A stretch of 64,000 nucleotides of DNA from Flavobacterium frigidimaris. Its GTDB lineage: Bacteria; Bacteroidota; Bacteroidia; Flavobacteriales; Flavobacteriaceae. Numbering within the stretch: position 1 is the first letter of the stretch; every line of letters begins with the position of its first letter. The stretch covers positions 1 to 64,000 of the forward strand of contig FQWG01000017.1 in the NCBI GenBank assembly GCA_900129595.1, written 5' to 3'. Positions 18,361 through 26,484 of the stretch are shown one piece after another. The notes beneath the pieces were generated by a model that searched no databases, was not told the DNA's origin, and worked only from the letters and a program-made list of their open reading frames with translations. The position numbers and the translations under genes are program-made.

Positions 18361-19359
18361 ATGATTTTTTCTTTAATTATACCCGTGTATAATCGTCCGG
18401 ATGAAGTTGATGAACTTTTAGAAAGTTTATCAAAATCTGATTATAATGAAGCTTTCGAAATTGTTCTTGTCGAAGACGGATCTTCAATTCCTTGTAAAGA
18501 TGTTGTAATGACTTATCAGGGAAAATTGAATATTTCCTATTATTTTAAAGAAAATTCAGGACCTGGAGATTCAAGAAATTTTGGAATGCAGAAAGCACGT
18601 GGTGATTATTTCATCATTTTTGATTCGGATTGTATTATTCCGCCAAATTATTTAACCGAAGTTCGTAAAGCATTAAACGCAGGTTATGTGGATTGTTTTG
18701 GAGGGCCGGATAAAGCGTTAGATAGTTTTTCTGATATCCAGAAGGCTATTAACTTTGCAATGACCTCTTTTCTTACTACCGGAGGAATTCGTGGTGGTTC
18801 TGAGAAAATTAATAAGTTTCAGCCCAGAAGTTTTAATATGGGGATTTCAAAAAAAGCATTTGAAGCATCAAAAGGATTTGGAAACATACATCCAGGAGAA
18901 GATCCGGATTTGTCCATTCGTTTATGGAATTTAGGATTTGAAACCAGATTATTCCCGGAAGCGTATGTGTATCACAAACGCAGAATCGATTGGGAAAAAT
19001 TTTCAGTTCAGGTAAATAAATTCGGAATTGCGAGACCAATTTTAAATAGCTGGTATCCCGAACATAATAAATTAACCTTCTTTTTTCCTTCCGTTTTTAT
19101 ATTAGGTCTATTATTAGCTTTTTTACTATTAATTTTCAATTTTGACCTTTTATTACAATTATATTTTGTATATTTCGTTATAATTTTTCTTACAGCAACT
19201 ATTCAAAATAAAAGTATTAAGATTGGATACTTGTCAGTAATTGCAGTATGGAAACAGTTTTACGGATATGGAACAGGATTTTTAAAGTCCTTCATAAAAG
19301 TAATTGTTTTAAAGAAAAAACCACAAGAGGCTTTTCCTCGTATGTTTTTTAAAGTGTAA
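18361..19359 (+). CDS. Family 2 glycosyltransferase
   Basis: 332 residues from the ATG at 18361, where the protein opens with the GT2 nucleotide-binding strand MIFSLIIPVYNRPDEV. It has the GT-A motifs EIVLVEDGSS, ENSGPGDSRNFGM, FDSDCIIPP (DxD-like) and GEDPDLSIRLWNLGF (ED acceptor-side motif). Two C-terminal transmembrane helices (about 245-300) indicate a membrane-bound enzyme acting on a lipid-linked or surface glycan. The donor and acceptor cannot be told. Its stop is 1 bp before coaE, so the two are co-transcribed. Confidence 0.9.
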   Translation: MIFSLIIPVYNRPDEVDELLESLSKSDYNEAFEIVLVEDGSSIPCKDVVMTYQGKLNISYYFKENSGPGDSRNFGMQKARGDYFIIFDSDCIIPPNYLTEVRKALNAGYVDCFGGPDKALDSFSDIQKAINFAMTSFLTTGGIRGGSEKINKFQPRSFNMGISKKAFEASKGFGNIHPGEDPDLSIRLWNLGFETRLFPEAYVYHKRRIDWEKFSVQVNKFGIARPILNSWYPEHNKLTFFFPSVFILGLLLAFLLLIFNFDLLLQLYFVYFVIIFLTATIQNKSIKIGYLSVIAVWKQFYGYGTGFLKSFIKVIVLKKKPQEAFPRMFFKV

Positions 19360-19360
19360 T

Positions 19361-19957
19361 ATGACTAAAGTTATTGGCTTAACAGGCGGAATAGGAAGCG
19401 GTAAAACTACCATTGCAAATTATTTTGCAGCAATGGGCGTTCCGGTATATATTGCTGATGACGAAGCTAAAAAAGTAATGCAGTCAGCAAGTATCATAAA
19501 ACAGATAAAAACGGCTTTTGGAGATTTTCTTTTTGAAAATGAAATTTTGAACAGGGCAAAACTGGCTGAAATTGTTTTTAATGATGCCGATAAATTATCA
19601 CAACTAAATGCCATAGTGCATCCAGCCGTAAAGCAAGATTTTGAGTTATGGCTGAACGAAAATAAAAAGTGCAGTTATGTAGTTTATGAAGCCGCAATTT
19701 TGTTCGAAAGCGGTCGTTATAAAGAATGCGATGTAATCATAACAGTTACGGCTCCCGAAGAAGTTAGAATCGAAAGAGTCGTGAAGCGCGATAATACCAC
19801 ACGTGAACAAGTTTTAAGCAGGATGAAAATGCAATGGAATGATGAAAAACGCATTTCTTTAAGCAATTTTGTAATTAATAACAGTAATCTTAAAATTGCT
19901 AAAGAAGAAGTTGTTAAAATTCTTAAAATTTTAAATATAAAACAAAATCAGTCTTAA
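19361..19957 (+). CDS. coaE: Dephospho-CoA kinase
   Basis: 198 residues. Phosphorylates dephospho-CoA, the last step of CoA synthesis. P-loop GLTGGIGSGKTT (residues 6-17), then YIADDEAKKVM, YEAAILFESG, and RVVKRDNTTREQVLSRMKMQ, the CoaE signature. It starts 1 bp after the glycosyltransferase stop. Together with coaBC this window holds two steps of CoA synthesis in different operons. Confidence 0.95.
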   Translation: MTKVIGLTGGIGSGKTTIANYFAAMGVPVYIADDEAKKVMQSASIIKQIKTAFGDFLFENEILNRAKLAEIVFNDADKLSQLNAIVHPAVKQDFELWLNENKKCSYVVYEAAILFESGRYKECDVIITVTAPEEVRIERVVKRDNTTREQVLSRMKMQWNDEKRISLSNFVINNSNLKIAKEEVVKILKILNIKQNQS

Positions 19958-20003
19958 ATGTTAATATTTGGTTAATGTATTATTTAGTATATTGTTAAAA
20001 TAT

Positions 20004-20011
20004 TAATTTTG
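20004..20011 (+). promoter_or_regulatory. Candidate -7 element giving a leaderless histidine kinase mRNA
   Basis: TAATTTTG ends only 5 bp before the ATG at 20017. Transcription from this element would begin at or next to the A of the start codon. No well-spaced TTG was found upstream, so the promoter call is moderate. Confidence 0.5.
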
Positions 20012-20016
20012 TTTCG

Positions 20017-21603
20017 ATGAATAAATTATTTTTTAGAATACTTGTTTTACTGATGAGTTTGTCCTTAATAGGGATTATTCTGGTACAGGTATATTGGTTC
20101 AATTCTTCGTTTAAAAATAACGACGAACAGTTTAAATATCACGTTACACAAGTGATTGGTAATGTTGCTGATAAATTAGAACAACAAGAAGAATATAGTT
20201 TTTATGATAAATACAACCGTATAAAAGACAGTACAGGCAAAACTCCCAAAAAAGAAGATCTGTTAGAAGTTTTTTATGTTCAGAGAAATACAAAAACCAA
20301 TAAGACTATTGTATATTCTAACACACTTACATCAGAAGATTACGATATAAACGGATCACTATTCAATAAAAAATTCAGCAGCGAGAGATTTAAAAATTTT
20401 AGTTCAAAAAGAGTAACTGAAGTTTATAATAATAATAACGGAATTGATAATAATAGCTTGGGTCAAAGTATTATTCCGGATCTTAAAATTGAAAAATCAG
20501 GCAGTTTAGATATCCTTAATAAAGTTCAGCAGCAAATTCAATATAAGGATATTGCCTCATTAACTCCTATAGAAGGACGAATTACAAAAGATAAACTTCA
20601 AAAACTTCTCAAGAAGGAATTAGAAGAATATGGTGTAAATACCAAATTTGAATTTGGTGTTCTTAACAGCGGTCTTGCAACCAAAGTGAAGTCGGATGGG
20701 TTTCATTATGACAAAGATGCCAGTTATCATATACCAATTTATACAGATAATGAAGGAAATAGTAAATACGAACTGTTCATTACTTTTCCTCATAAAAAGA
20801 AATTCTTATTGTCTGAATTGTTGAGTATTACAATACTATCAATAATTTTTACATTAATTATAATAGTTGCCTATACAAGTGCACTGAACCAATTATTGCG
20901 TCAAAAGCATATTTCTGAAATCAAAACAGATTTTATAAACAATATGACGCATGAGTTTAAGACTCCAATTGCAACCATAAATTTAGCATTGGATGCAATA
21001 AAGAATCCCAAAATTATAGAAGATAAAGAGAAAGTTTTTCGATATCTGCAAATGATCAGGGATGAGAATAAAAGAATGCATGCTCAGGTCGAAAACGTTC
21101 TTCGAATTTCTAAATTAGAAAAAAGAGAATTAGATATTACAAAAGAACCAACTGCAATTCATGATATCATTGATGATGCAATTGAACATGTAAATTTAAT
21201 TTTAGAAGACAGACAAGGAACAGTTGTAAAACATTTTAATGCCGCAAGAACAACGTGTCTGATCAACGAAGTGCATTTTACAAACGTATTGGTTAATATT
21301 TTAGAAAATGCCATAAAATATTCACCTGATATTCCTGAAATTGAAATTTTTACAGAAAATGTGAAAGACATGATTCTGATAAAAGTAAAAGATAATGGTC
21401 TTGGAATGAGTAAAGTAGCTCAAAAAAGAGTTTTTGAGAAATTTTACAGAGAACATACCGGAGATTTACATAATGTAAAAGGACACGGTTTAGGTCTGGC
21501 TTATGTAAAAAGAATAGTAGAGGATCACAATGGTCAAGTATATGTTGAAAGCGAAAAAGGAAAAGGTAGCACCTTTATAATAAAAATACCATTAATAAAT
21601 TAA
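20017..21603 (+). CDS. Sensor histidine kinase (RprX-like)
   Basis: 528 residues. One membrane helix at about 5-28, a periplasmic sensor region up to about 265, a second helix near 268-292, then the kinase core. The phosphoacceptor His is H312 in NNMTHEFKTPI; the N box is NILENAIKYSP, the G1/G2 boxes are KDNGLGM and GHGLGLAYVKRIV, and it ends KGKGSTFIIKIPL. It is paired with the response regulator 3 bp downstream. The pair resembles RprX/RprY of Bacteroides in arrangement; the signal sensed is unknown. Confidence 0.93.
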   Translation: MNKLFFRILVLLMSLSLIGIILVQVYWFNSSFKNNDEQFKYHVTQVIGNVADKLEQQEEYSFYDKYNRIKDSTGKTPKKEDLLEVFYVQRNTKTNKTIVYSNTLTSEDYDINGSLFNKKFSSERFKNFSSKRVTEVYNNNNGIDNNSLGQSIIPDLKIEKSGSLDILNKVQQQIQYKDIASLTPIEGRITKDKLQKLLKKELEEYGVNTKFEFGVLNSGLATKVKSDGFHYDKDASYHIPIYTDNEGNSKYELFITFPHKKKFLLSELLSITILSIIFTLIIIVAYTSALNQLLRQKHISEIKTDFINNMTHEFKTPIATINLALDAIKNPKIIEDKEKVFRYLQMIRDENKRMHAQVENVLRISKLEKRELDITKEPTAIHDIIDDAIEHVNLILEDRQGTVVKHFNAARTTCLINEVHFTNVLVNILENAIKYSPDIPEIEIFTENVKDMILIKVKDNGLGMSKVAQKRVFEKFYREHTGDLHNVKGHGLGLAYVKRIVEDHNGQVYVESEKGKGSTFIIKIPLIN

Positions 21604-21606
21604 AAT

Positions 21607-22323
21607 ATGGAAAATAATAACAAAAGAATACTTTTAGTAGAAGATGACCTTAATTTTGGGGCAGTTCTTAAAGATTATCTAATGTTAAATGACTTTGAAG
21701 TTACTTTAGCTAAAAACGGTATGGAAGGTTTCGAGAAATTCAAGAAAGATGTATATGATTTATGTATTCTTGATGTAATGATGCCTTATAAAGATGGTTA
21801 TACTTTAGCCAAAGAAATCAGAGAAAAAAATAGCGAAGTGCCAATTATCTTCTTAACGGCAAAATCGATGAAAGAAGATGTCTTAAAAGGATACAAAGCA
21901 GGTGCTGATGATTACTTGAATAAACCTTTTGATTCAGAAGTTTTATTGATGAAAATCAAAGCTATTATTCAAAGAAAATCTGCGGATACAAAGGCAGAAC
22001 AAGTTCAGTTTGAATTTAACATTGGTAAATTTCACCTGAATTCTAAACTTAGATTTTTAACGTTCGAAAATGACGAACCAATAAAATTATCTCCAAAAGA
22101 AAATGAATTGCTTAAAATGTTAATTCTACATGAAAATGATTTAATGCCAAGAGAATTAGCATTAACAAAAATCTGGAGAGATGATAACTACTTTACTTCA
22201 AGAAGTATGGACGTTTACATCGCTAAACTTAGAAAATACTTAAAAGCAGACGAAGATGTTGAAATCCTTAACATTCACGGAGAAGGTTTCAGATTAGTTG
22301 TTAAAAGCAAAGTTGCAGAATAA
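21607..22323 (+). CDS. OmpR-family response regulator (RprY-like)
   Basis: 238 residues. The receiver domain has the acidic pair E12/D13, phosphoacceptor D56 in LDVMMPYKDG, the conserved Thr in FLTAK and Lys in NKPFD. The C-terminal winged-helix DNA-binding domain (about 135-235) has LSPKENELLKML, SRSMDVYIAKLRKYL and GEGFRL. It starts 3 bp after the histidine kinase stop and is followed by a clear terminator, so the pair is a closed operon. Confidence 0.94.
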   Translation: MENNNKRILLVEDDLNFGAVLKDYLMLNDFEVTLAKNGMEGFEKFKKDVYDLCILDVMMPYKDGYTLAKEIREKNSEVPIIFLTAKSMKEDVLKGYKAGADDYLNKPFDSEVLLMKIKAIIQRKSADTKAEQVQFEFNIGKFHLNSKLRFLTFENDEPIKLSPKENELLKMLILHENDLMPRELALTKIWRDDNYFTSRSMDVYIAKLRKYLKADEDVEILNIHGEGFRLVVKSKVAE

Positions 22324-22352
22324 AACAAAATTCACAAAAACAAAAAGCATCA

Positions 22353-22378
22353 AGCCCTGAGAAATCAGGGCTTTTTTT
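22353..22378 (+). terminator. Terminator of the two-component operon
   Basis: Perfect 8-bp stem agccctga / tcagggct with a gaaa loop and a run of T. Confidence 0.9.
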
Positions 22379-22493
22379 ATGGTTATACTTTTTGCAATTA
22401 CAGTTATACTCAATCTTGTGATTGTTCCTCCGTCGAAACGACAAATATTACGAAAAATTGAAATTTTTAATTTAAAATATTTGGAATTTTAGT

Positions 22494-22577
22494 GATTAGG
22501 AGCTATTTCCTGCTGTTCGCTATATCTTTTTCTTGCTAAAGAAGCAAGAAAAAGGATACCGCTTTCATCAGGGCTAG
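22494..22577. repeat. Interspersed hairpin element, copy 1
   Basis: Begins gattaggagctatttcc and ends with cagggctaga. The middle forms a long hairpin: tttttcttgct pairs with agcaagaaaaa. A second copy is at 54730-54818 with nearly the same ends but a different, still complementary stem. The upstream bases hold cttgtgattg...ccgtcgaa, comparable to the gtcatcctgagcaaagtcga flank of copy 2. Confidence 0.7.
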
Positions 22578-22665
22578 AGCTTTAGTTTTCAAATAGATAA
22601 GGTGTTTTTTTTACGATTCAAAAAATATAGTAATGATTTTTGATGTGAATTTTCTTTAAAATAAT

Positions 22666-22697
22666 TTGGAAAATCAAAAAAGTATTCTGAATATTTG
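22666..22697 (+). promoter_or_regulatory. Weak candidate promoter of a small transcription unit
   Basis: TTG at 22666-22668 and TATTTG at 22692-22697, 23 bp apart. The -7 match is incomplete (the box reads aatatttg). It precedes a 27-codon ORF and a terminator. Confidence 0.3.
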
Positions 22698-22736
22698 CAA
22701 ACGAAAAAAATAATAACCCTTTAATAACGAAGAAAA

Positions 22737-22820
22737 ATGTTTGTACTTAAATCAACATCTCAAAGCTTCACATCAAATAAATTTGGTGCAGCGCTTCTTC
22801 GTGGCTTATTTCAATCTTAG
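22737..22820 (+). CDS. Possible 27-residue small protein
   Basis: ATG at 22737, stop TAG at 22818-22820. The peptide is MFVLKSTSQSFTSNKFGAAL followed by LRGLFQS, basic and mildly amphipathic, with no signal peptide. It sits between a weak promoter and a terminator at 22843, in a 628-bp gap otherwise lacking genes. It could be a small protein or simply part of a small RNA. I do not recognise it. Confidence 0.3.
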   Translation: MFVLKSTSQSFTSNKFGAALLRGLFQS

Positions 22821-22842
22821 AAATTCATTTTATATAGATAAA

Positions 22843-22878
22843 AAAAGCCCGAAGACATTTAGTTTCGGGCTTTTTTTA
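22843..22878 (+). terminator. Terminator after the 27-codon ORF
   Basis: Stem aaaagcccgaa / ttcgggctttt around a short loop, followed by T-rich sequence. The A-run on the left means it could also end transcription from the other strand. Confidence 0.8.
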
Positions 22879-22984
22879 TTCTAGACACTTCAAATTTTCC
22901 CGAGTAATCGATTTTATTATTTATCCGCAGGGATAAAATGCCGTAGCCCGTTTGGCTATTAACTTGATACGCTATAATTTTTTA

Positions 22985-23731
22985 ATGGAAAATTATACAG
23001 CAGAAGAGTATGCTTTGTGCTCTCGCTTTAAAAATAAAAGAACAAAGAAAAGATTAGTAAAAGAAGATTTTGAAAAACAATTAATTCAAATCAGAAAGCT
23101 TGAAGTAGAACTCTGGAAAAAAAGACAAAATTTACCATTGGTTCCTTTAGCAACACCTTATCAAAAAGGTTGGGAACGCAGTTTTGTACTAAGAGAAGAT
23201 ATAGTAAGATCTAATGAAGCTTCCTTTTACAGGACATTGTTGGAAAAGATCAATACATGGCAGCATTCTCCTGAAAAATCTTTTAAGAAAAAGAAAAAGA
23301 GGAAAAGAAAACATGTATATGTCGAAAAGCTTCAAACAGTAAAAGAGTTTTCTGAATCAGAATGGAGAAGTCCAAAATTGTCATTGACTGAGAAAGAGAA
23401 AATGCATTTTTATAAAAGGGAACGATGGTGTCCTAATTGTAAACGCTATAAGATTCATTATGTTTTTAATGAGCCATGGCGTTATGTGTTTCGCATTAAA
23501 CCATACATGATAACACATACCAAGATGGTTGATGCAGATTTAGAAAGTGAAATTCAGGTTCTTGACAATTATATTACTAATCTTAATTTAAGATATAAAA
23601 TAAACAAATTAGTAAAAGGTTTTTCTTACCGTTGGAAATATTATCAAAATGAAAATCCAAGAGAGATAAGCCCAATTAAAAATAAAAGTCTGCATGTATT
23701 GTACCAACAATATGTAGACGAAATGATATAA
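22985..23731 (+). CDS. Uncharacterised basic protein with a CPNC pair, first gene of the rtcB-prfH operon
   Basis: 248 residues from the ATG at 22985 (an in-frame TTG at 22952 would add 11 residues). I do not recognise a family. Visible: a charged N-terminal helical region (about 10-50) with KKRLVKEDFEKQL; a very basic patch of Lys/Arg at about 97-106; a Cys pair WCPNCKRYKIHYVF at about 149-162, possibly half of a zinc knuckle; and aromatic, Arg-rich segments (PWRYVFRIKPYMI, GFSYRWKYYQ) in the second half. No signal peptide or membrane helix, so cytoplasmic. The stop is 3 bp before rtcB. Basic charge and context suggest RNA or ribosome binding, by inference only. Confidence 0.75.
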   Translation: MENYTAEEYALCSRFKNKRTKKRLVKEDFEKQLIQIRKLEVELWKKRQNLPLVPLATPYQKGWERSFVLREDIVRSNEASFYRTLLEKINTWQHSPEKSFKKKKKRKRKHVYVEKLQTVKEFSESEWRSPKLSLTEKEKMHFYKRERWCPNCKRYKIHYVFNEPWRYVFRIKPYMITHTKMVDADLESEIQVLDNYITNLNLRYKINKLVKGFSYRWKYYQNENPREISPIKNKSLHVLYQQYVDEMI

Positions 23732-23734
23732 ATC

Positions 23735-25126
23735 ATGGGAAATAAATTATCAGGAAAAGACCTTATTAAATTAGGCTTTCCAAAAAATAATTCAATAAAC
23801 ATAGCCTTAGGGCAAATAAACAGATATAGAAAAAGAGAGAAAAAAGAATCTGTTCTAACAGAAGCCAAAGAGGTTTTGCTTTATCCTGAAAAATTTGAAG
23901 GACACGGAACCTGGGGAAAAGTCGCAGAGGGATTGATAAAACCAGTTCAGGTAAGAATGCACCAGTTGAAAACAACAAGAGCTCCTTTTACCGTATTTGG
24001 CGAAAACGAAATTGATGAACGGGCTAAATTTCAATTGTATGATGCTTTGAAGTTGCCAATTTCGGTTGCAGGAGCCTTAATGCCAGACGCGCATTCAGGT
24101 TACGGATTGCCAATTGGTGGCGTTTTAGCAACAGACAACGCGGTTATTCCTTATGGAGTTGGCGTTGATATTGGCTGCAGGATGAGTTTGTCGATTTTCG
24201 ATTTACCAGCTTCACATTTCAAAGGAAAAGAACATCAGTTACAGGCGATTTTAAAAGACAATACCAAATTCGGAATGAATGAAACACATGCTGTAAAAGC
24301 AGATCATGATGTTTTTTACAAAAGCGAATTTCAGGATATTCCTTTATTAAAAAATCTTTTGCCGAAAGCTTACAAACAACTGGGAAGCTCAGGTGGAGGA
24401 AACCATTTTGTAGAATTTGGTATCGCAAAAATTGACAATCCTGAAAATGAATGGAAGCTGGGCGTAGGAGAGTATTTTGCCGTTTTATCGCATAGCGGAT
24501 CTCGTGGTTTAGGGGCTAACATTGCGAAACATTATACCTATTTGGCAACAAAACAATGTCCGTTGCCTAAAAATGTGCAGCATTTAGCCTGGTTAGATTT
24601 AAACACGCATGACGGTCAGGAATATTGGCTGGCGATGAATTTAGCCGGAGAATATGCAAAAGCATGTCACGATGATATTCATAGAAGAATAGCAAAAGCA
24701 ATAGGGAAAAGAGTAGTGGTAACAATAGAGAATCACCACAATTTTGCCTGGAAAGAAATGGTAAACGGAAAAGAGTGTATTGTGCATAGAAAAGGCGCAA
24801 CCCCAGCTGCAGAAGGTCAATTAGGGATTATTCCGGGATCTATGACAGCTCCGGGATATATTGTGAAAGGAAAAGGAAATGCAGAAAGTTTAAATTCTGC
24901 TTCACATGGAGCGGGACGTTTGTTTTCAAGAGCAAAATGCAAAGCAACTTTCACTCAGAGTGAAATCAAAAAAGTATTAAAAACCAATGATGTAACCTTA
25001 ATTGGCGGAAATATTGATGAAGCGCCAATGGCGTATAAAGACATTACAAAAGTAATGGGAAATCAAACAGATTTGGTCGAAGTTCTGGGAACTTTTACTC
25101 CAAAGATTGTTCGAATGGACCGATAA
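23735..25126 (+). CDS. rtcB: RNA-splicing ligase RtcB
   Basis: 463 residues. Joins RNA 2',3'-cyclic phosphate (or 3'-phosphate) ends to 5'-OH ends with GTP and Mn2+. All active-site residues of the family are visible: D145 and C148 in GVDIGCRM, N223 and H224 in GGGNHFVEFG, H253 in LSHSGSRG, H334/H335 in IENHHNFAW, and the guanylylated H391 in SASHGAGR. It is the second gene of a four-gene operon and is followed 14 bp later by prfH. This pairing is the known RtcB2-PrfH type, linked to repair of ribosomes cut in 16S rRNA, rather than the archease-linked tRNA splicing type. Confidence 0.95.
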   Translation: MGNKLSGKDLIKLGFPKNNSINIALGQINRYRKREKKESVLTEAKEVLLYPEKFEGHGTWGKVAEGLIKPVQVRMHQLKTTRAPFTVFGENEIDERAKFQLYDALKLPISVAGALMPDAHSGYGLPIGGVLATDNAVIPYGVGVDIGCRMSLSIFDLPASHFKGKEHQLQAILKDNTKFGMNETHAVKADHDVFYKSEFQDIPLLKNLLPKAYKQLGSSGGGNHFVEFGIAKIDNPENEWKLGVGEYFAVLSHSGSRGLGANIAKHYTYLATKQCPLPKNVQHLAWLDLNTHDGQEYWLAMNLAGEYAKACHDDIHRRIAKAIGKRVVVTIENHHNFAWKEMVNGKECIVHRKGATPAAEGQLGIIPGSMTAPGYIVKGKGNAESLNSASHGAGRLFSRAKCKATFTQSEIKKVLKTNDVTLIGGNIDEAPMAYKDITKVMGNQTDLVEVLGTFTPKIVRMDR

Positions 25127-25140
25127 AGAGCAATTAATAA

Positions 25141-25830
25141 ATGGAAAAAATAATTCAAATAACAGCGGGTCGCGGTCCTGCAGAATGCACTTGGGTGGTT
25201 GCCCAGGTGCTTAAAAAAGTTTTGGATGAAGCGCAGGAGCAAGGCTTTGTAACTACTTTACTTCAAAGAGAAACGGGTCAGGAAAATGGAACGGTGGAAA
25301 CAGCAACAATTGCTGTAAAAGGAAAGAATGCCGCAACATTTGTGAATTCCTGGACAGGAACCATTCAATGGATTGGTCAAAGTCAGTTTAGGAAAATGCA
25401 CAAACGTAAAAACTGGTTTATTGGTGTTTTTGAGATTGAGTCACAGAAAAATGCGTCAATTTCAGAAAATGATATTCACTATCAGGCTATGCGAAGTTCC
25501 GGTGCCGGCGGACAACATGTCAATAAAGTAAGTTCGGCTATTAGGGCAACACATATCCCAACAGGAATCGCAGTTGTCGCTATGGACAGCCGATCACAGC
25601 ACCAAAATAAAAAACTGGCAACAGAAAGATTATTAAAAAAATTAGAAGACGAAATTTTGCAGCAGCTTAAAAATCATGTTGGGAAACAATGGGAAAACCA
25701 GTTGAATATTCAGCGTGGAAACCCCGTGAGAGTTTTTACAGGATCTGACTTTAAAAAGAACAAAGTAGAGAAAAGCTATAAAGGAACCCGTCAGCAATTA
25801 AAAACAGATTTACGAAATGAAAACAATTGA
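25141..25830 (+). CDS. prfH: Peptide chain release factor homologue PrfH
   Basis: 229 residues. It has the GGQ peptidyl-tRNA hydrolysis motif (residues 123-125, SSGAGGQHVNKVSSAIRATH) and the following class I release-factor helix (RSQHQNKKLATERLL), but lacks the long N-terminal domain and the codon-reading superdomain of RF1/RF2. This is the layout of PrfH, reported to act on damaged ribosomes and to release the stalled peptide so that the partner RtcB can reseal 16S rRNA. It lies 14 bp after rtcB and its end overlaps the TPR gene by 14 bp. Confidence 0.92.
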   Translation: MEKIIQITAGRGPAECTWVVAQVLKKVLDEAQEQGFVTTLLQRETGQENGTVETATIAVKGKNAATFVNSWTGTIQWIGQSQFRKMHKRKNWFIGVFEIESQKNASISENDIHYQAMRSSGAGGQHVNKVSSAIRATHIPTGIAVVAMDSRSQHQNKKLATERLLKKLEDEILQQLKNHVGKQWENQLNIQRGNPVRVFTGSDFKKNKVEKSYKGTRQQLKTDLRNENN

Positions 25831-26353
25831 TAAATACCTTTTTCAGGCATTAGACAACTATCCGTATTCACTTGAAGAAACGATTGAATCTTTAGATTAT
25901 GCTTTTTCTTATGATGCAAAAAACACAATGGTTTTGTGTTTGTACGGGAGAATTCAGACAGAACAATTATGGAATTATGAAGAGGCAAAATCCTATTTTC
26001 AGGAAGCACTTACTATAAACATTCATGCACTTGAGGTATATCCGCATTATATTCAAACTTTGATTCTGAATGAAGATTACGATGAAGCTCAAAAGTTAAT
26101 TGATTTTGCTTTGACCATAAAAGGAATAAACAAATCTGAAATCTACCTAAAGAAAGCAATCCTTTTTGAAGCACAACTTCGATTTAAAGAAGCGTTGACC
26201 GCAATTAAAAACGCAAAACTGTATACACTGCAATTTGCTTTTGAATCGGATATTACGGAAGTAGAAAAAAGAATAAAAAGTAAAATTGATTTATTGAAAA
26301 ATAAAAAGAAGCCAAAGAAATCTAACAAAAATTCTAAAAAGAAATTAAAGTGA
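25817..26353 (+). CDS. Small TPR protein, last gene of the rtcB-prfH operon
   Basis: 178 residues with three or four tetratricopeptide-like helix pairs (YAFSYDAKNTMVLCLYGRIQ, YEEAKSYFQEALTINIHALE, DEAQKLIDFALTIKGINKSE, RFKEALTAIKNAK). The C-terminus is a Lys/Asn/Ser tail. No signal peptide, so cytoplasmic. The ATG is inside prfH, a 14-bp overlap in another frame, typical of translational coupling. TPR repeats mediate protein contacts; a scaffold for RtcB/PrfH or a ribosome contact is possible but unproven. A strong terminator follows. Confidence 0.82.
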   Translation: MKTIDKYLFQALDNYPYSLEETIESLDYAFSYDAKNTMVLCLYGRIQTEQLWNYEEAKSYFQEALTINIHALEVYPHYIQTLILNEDYDEAQKLIDFALTIKGINKSEIYLKKAILFEAQLRFKEALTAIKNAKLYTLQFAFESDITEVEKRIKSKIDLLKNKKKPKKSNKNSKKKLK

Positions 26354-26365
26354 TCCTGATAATAA

Positions 26366-26405
26366 AAAAAACGATGCAGTTCAATTAGAACTGCATCGTT
26401 TTTTT
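26366..26405. terminator. Terminator of the rtcB-prfH operon, probably bidirectional
   Basis: Perfect 12-bp stem acgatgcagttc / gaactgcatcgt, 5-base loop, A-run on the left and T-run on the right. It separates the operon from the convergent thioesterase gene. Confidence 0.92.
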
Positions 26406-26424
26406 ATTAGTTGAAAATATGAGC

Positions 26425-26482
26425 CGCGAATTTTAAATTTAAAATCTGCAGTAATCAGTTTTATTCGTTAAATCTGTGGGCA
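26425..26482. repeat. Imperfect palindromic intergenic element
   Basis: The segment runs from gccgcgaattttaaat to aaatctgtgggcaattt. Its words (gcgaattt, aaatctgtggg) recall the element at 53428-53478 and the gccacgaattc palindrome at 33736. Weakly conserved. Confidence 0.35.
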
Positions 26483-26484
26483 AT

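Larger units (their letters stand above)
22324..22984. other. Long intergenic region between response regulator and rtcB operon
   Basis: Holds, in order: the two-component operon terminator, an interspersed hairpin element, an AT-rich stretch, a possible 27-codon ORF with its own weak promoter, and a second terminator. Between 22880 and 22984 no strong promoter was found for the rtcB operon. Confidence 0.6.

Noticed and set aside
25141..25830. PrfH as a truncated or frameshifted RF2 gene
   Set aside because: The whole-length frame has the PrfH layout and there are no remnants of the missing domains nearby.
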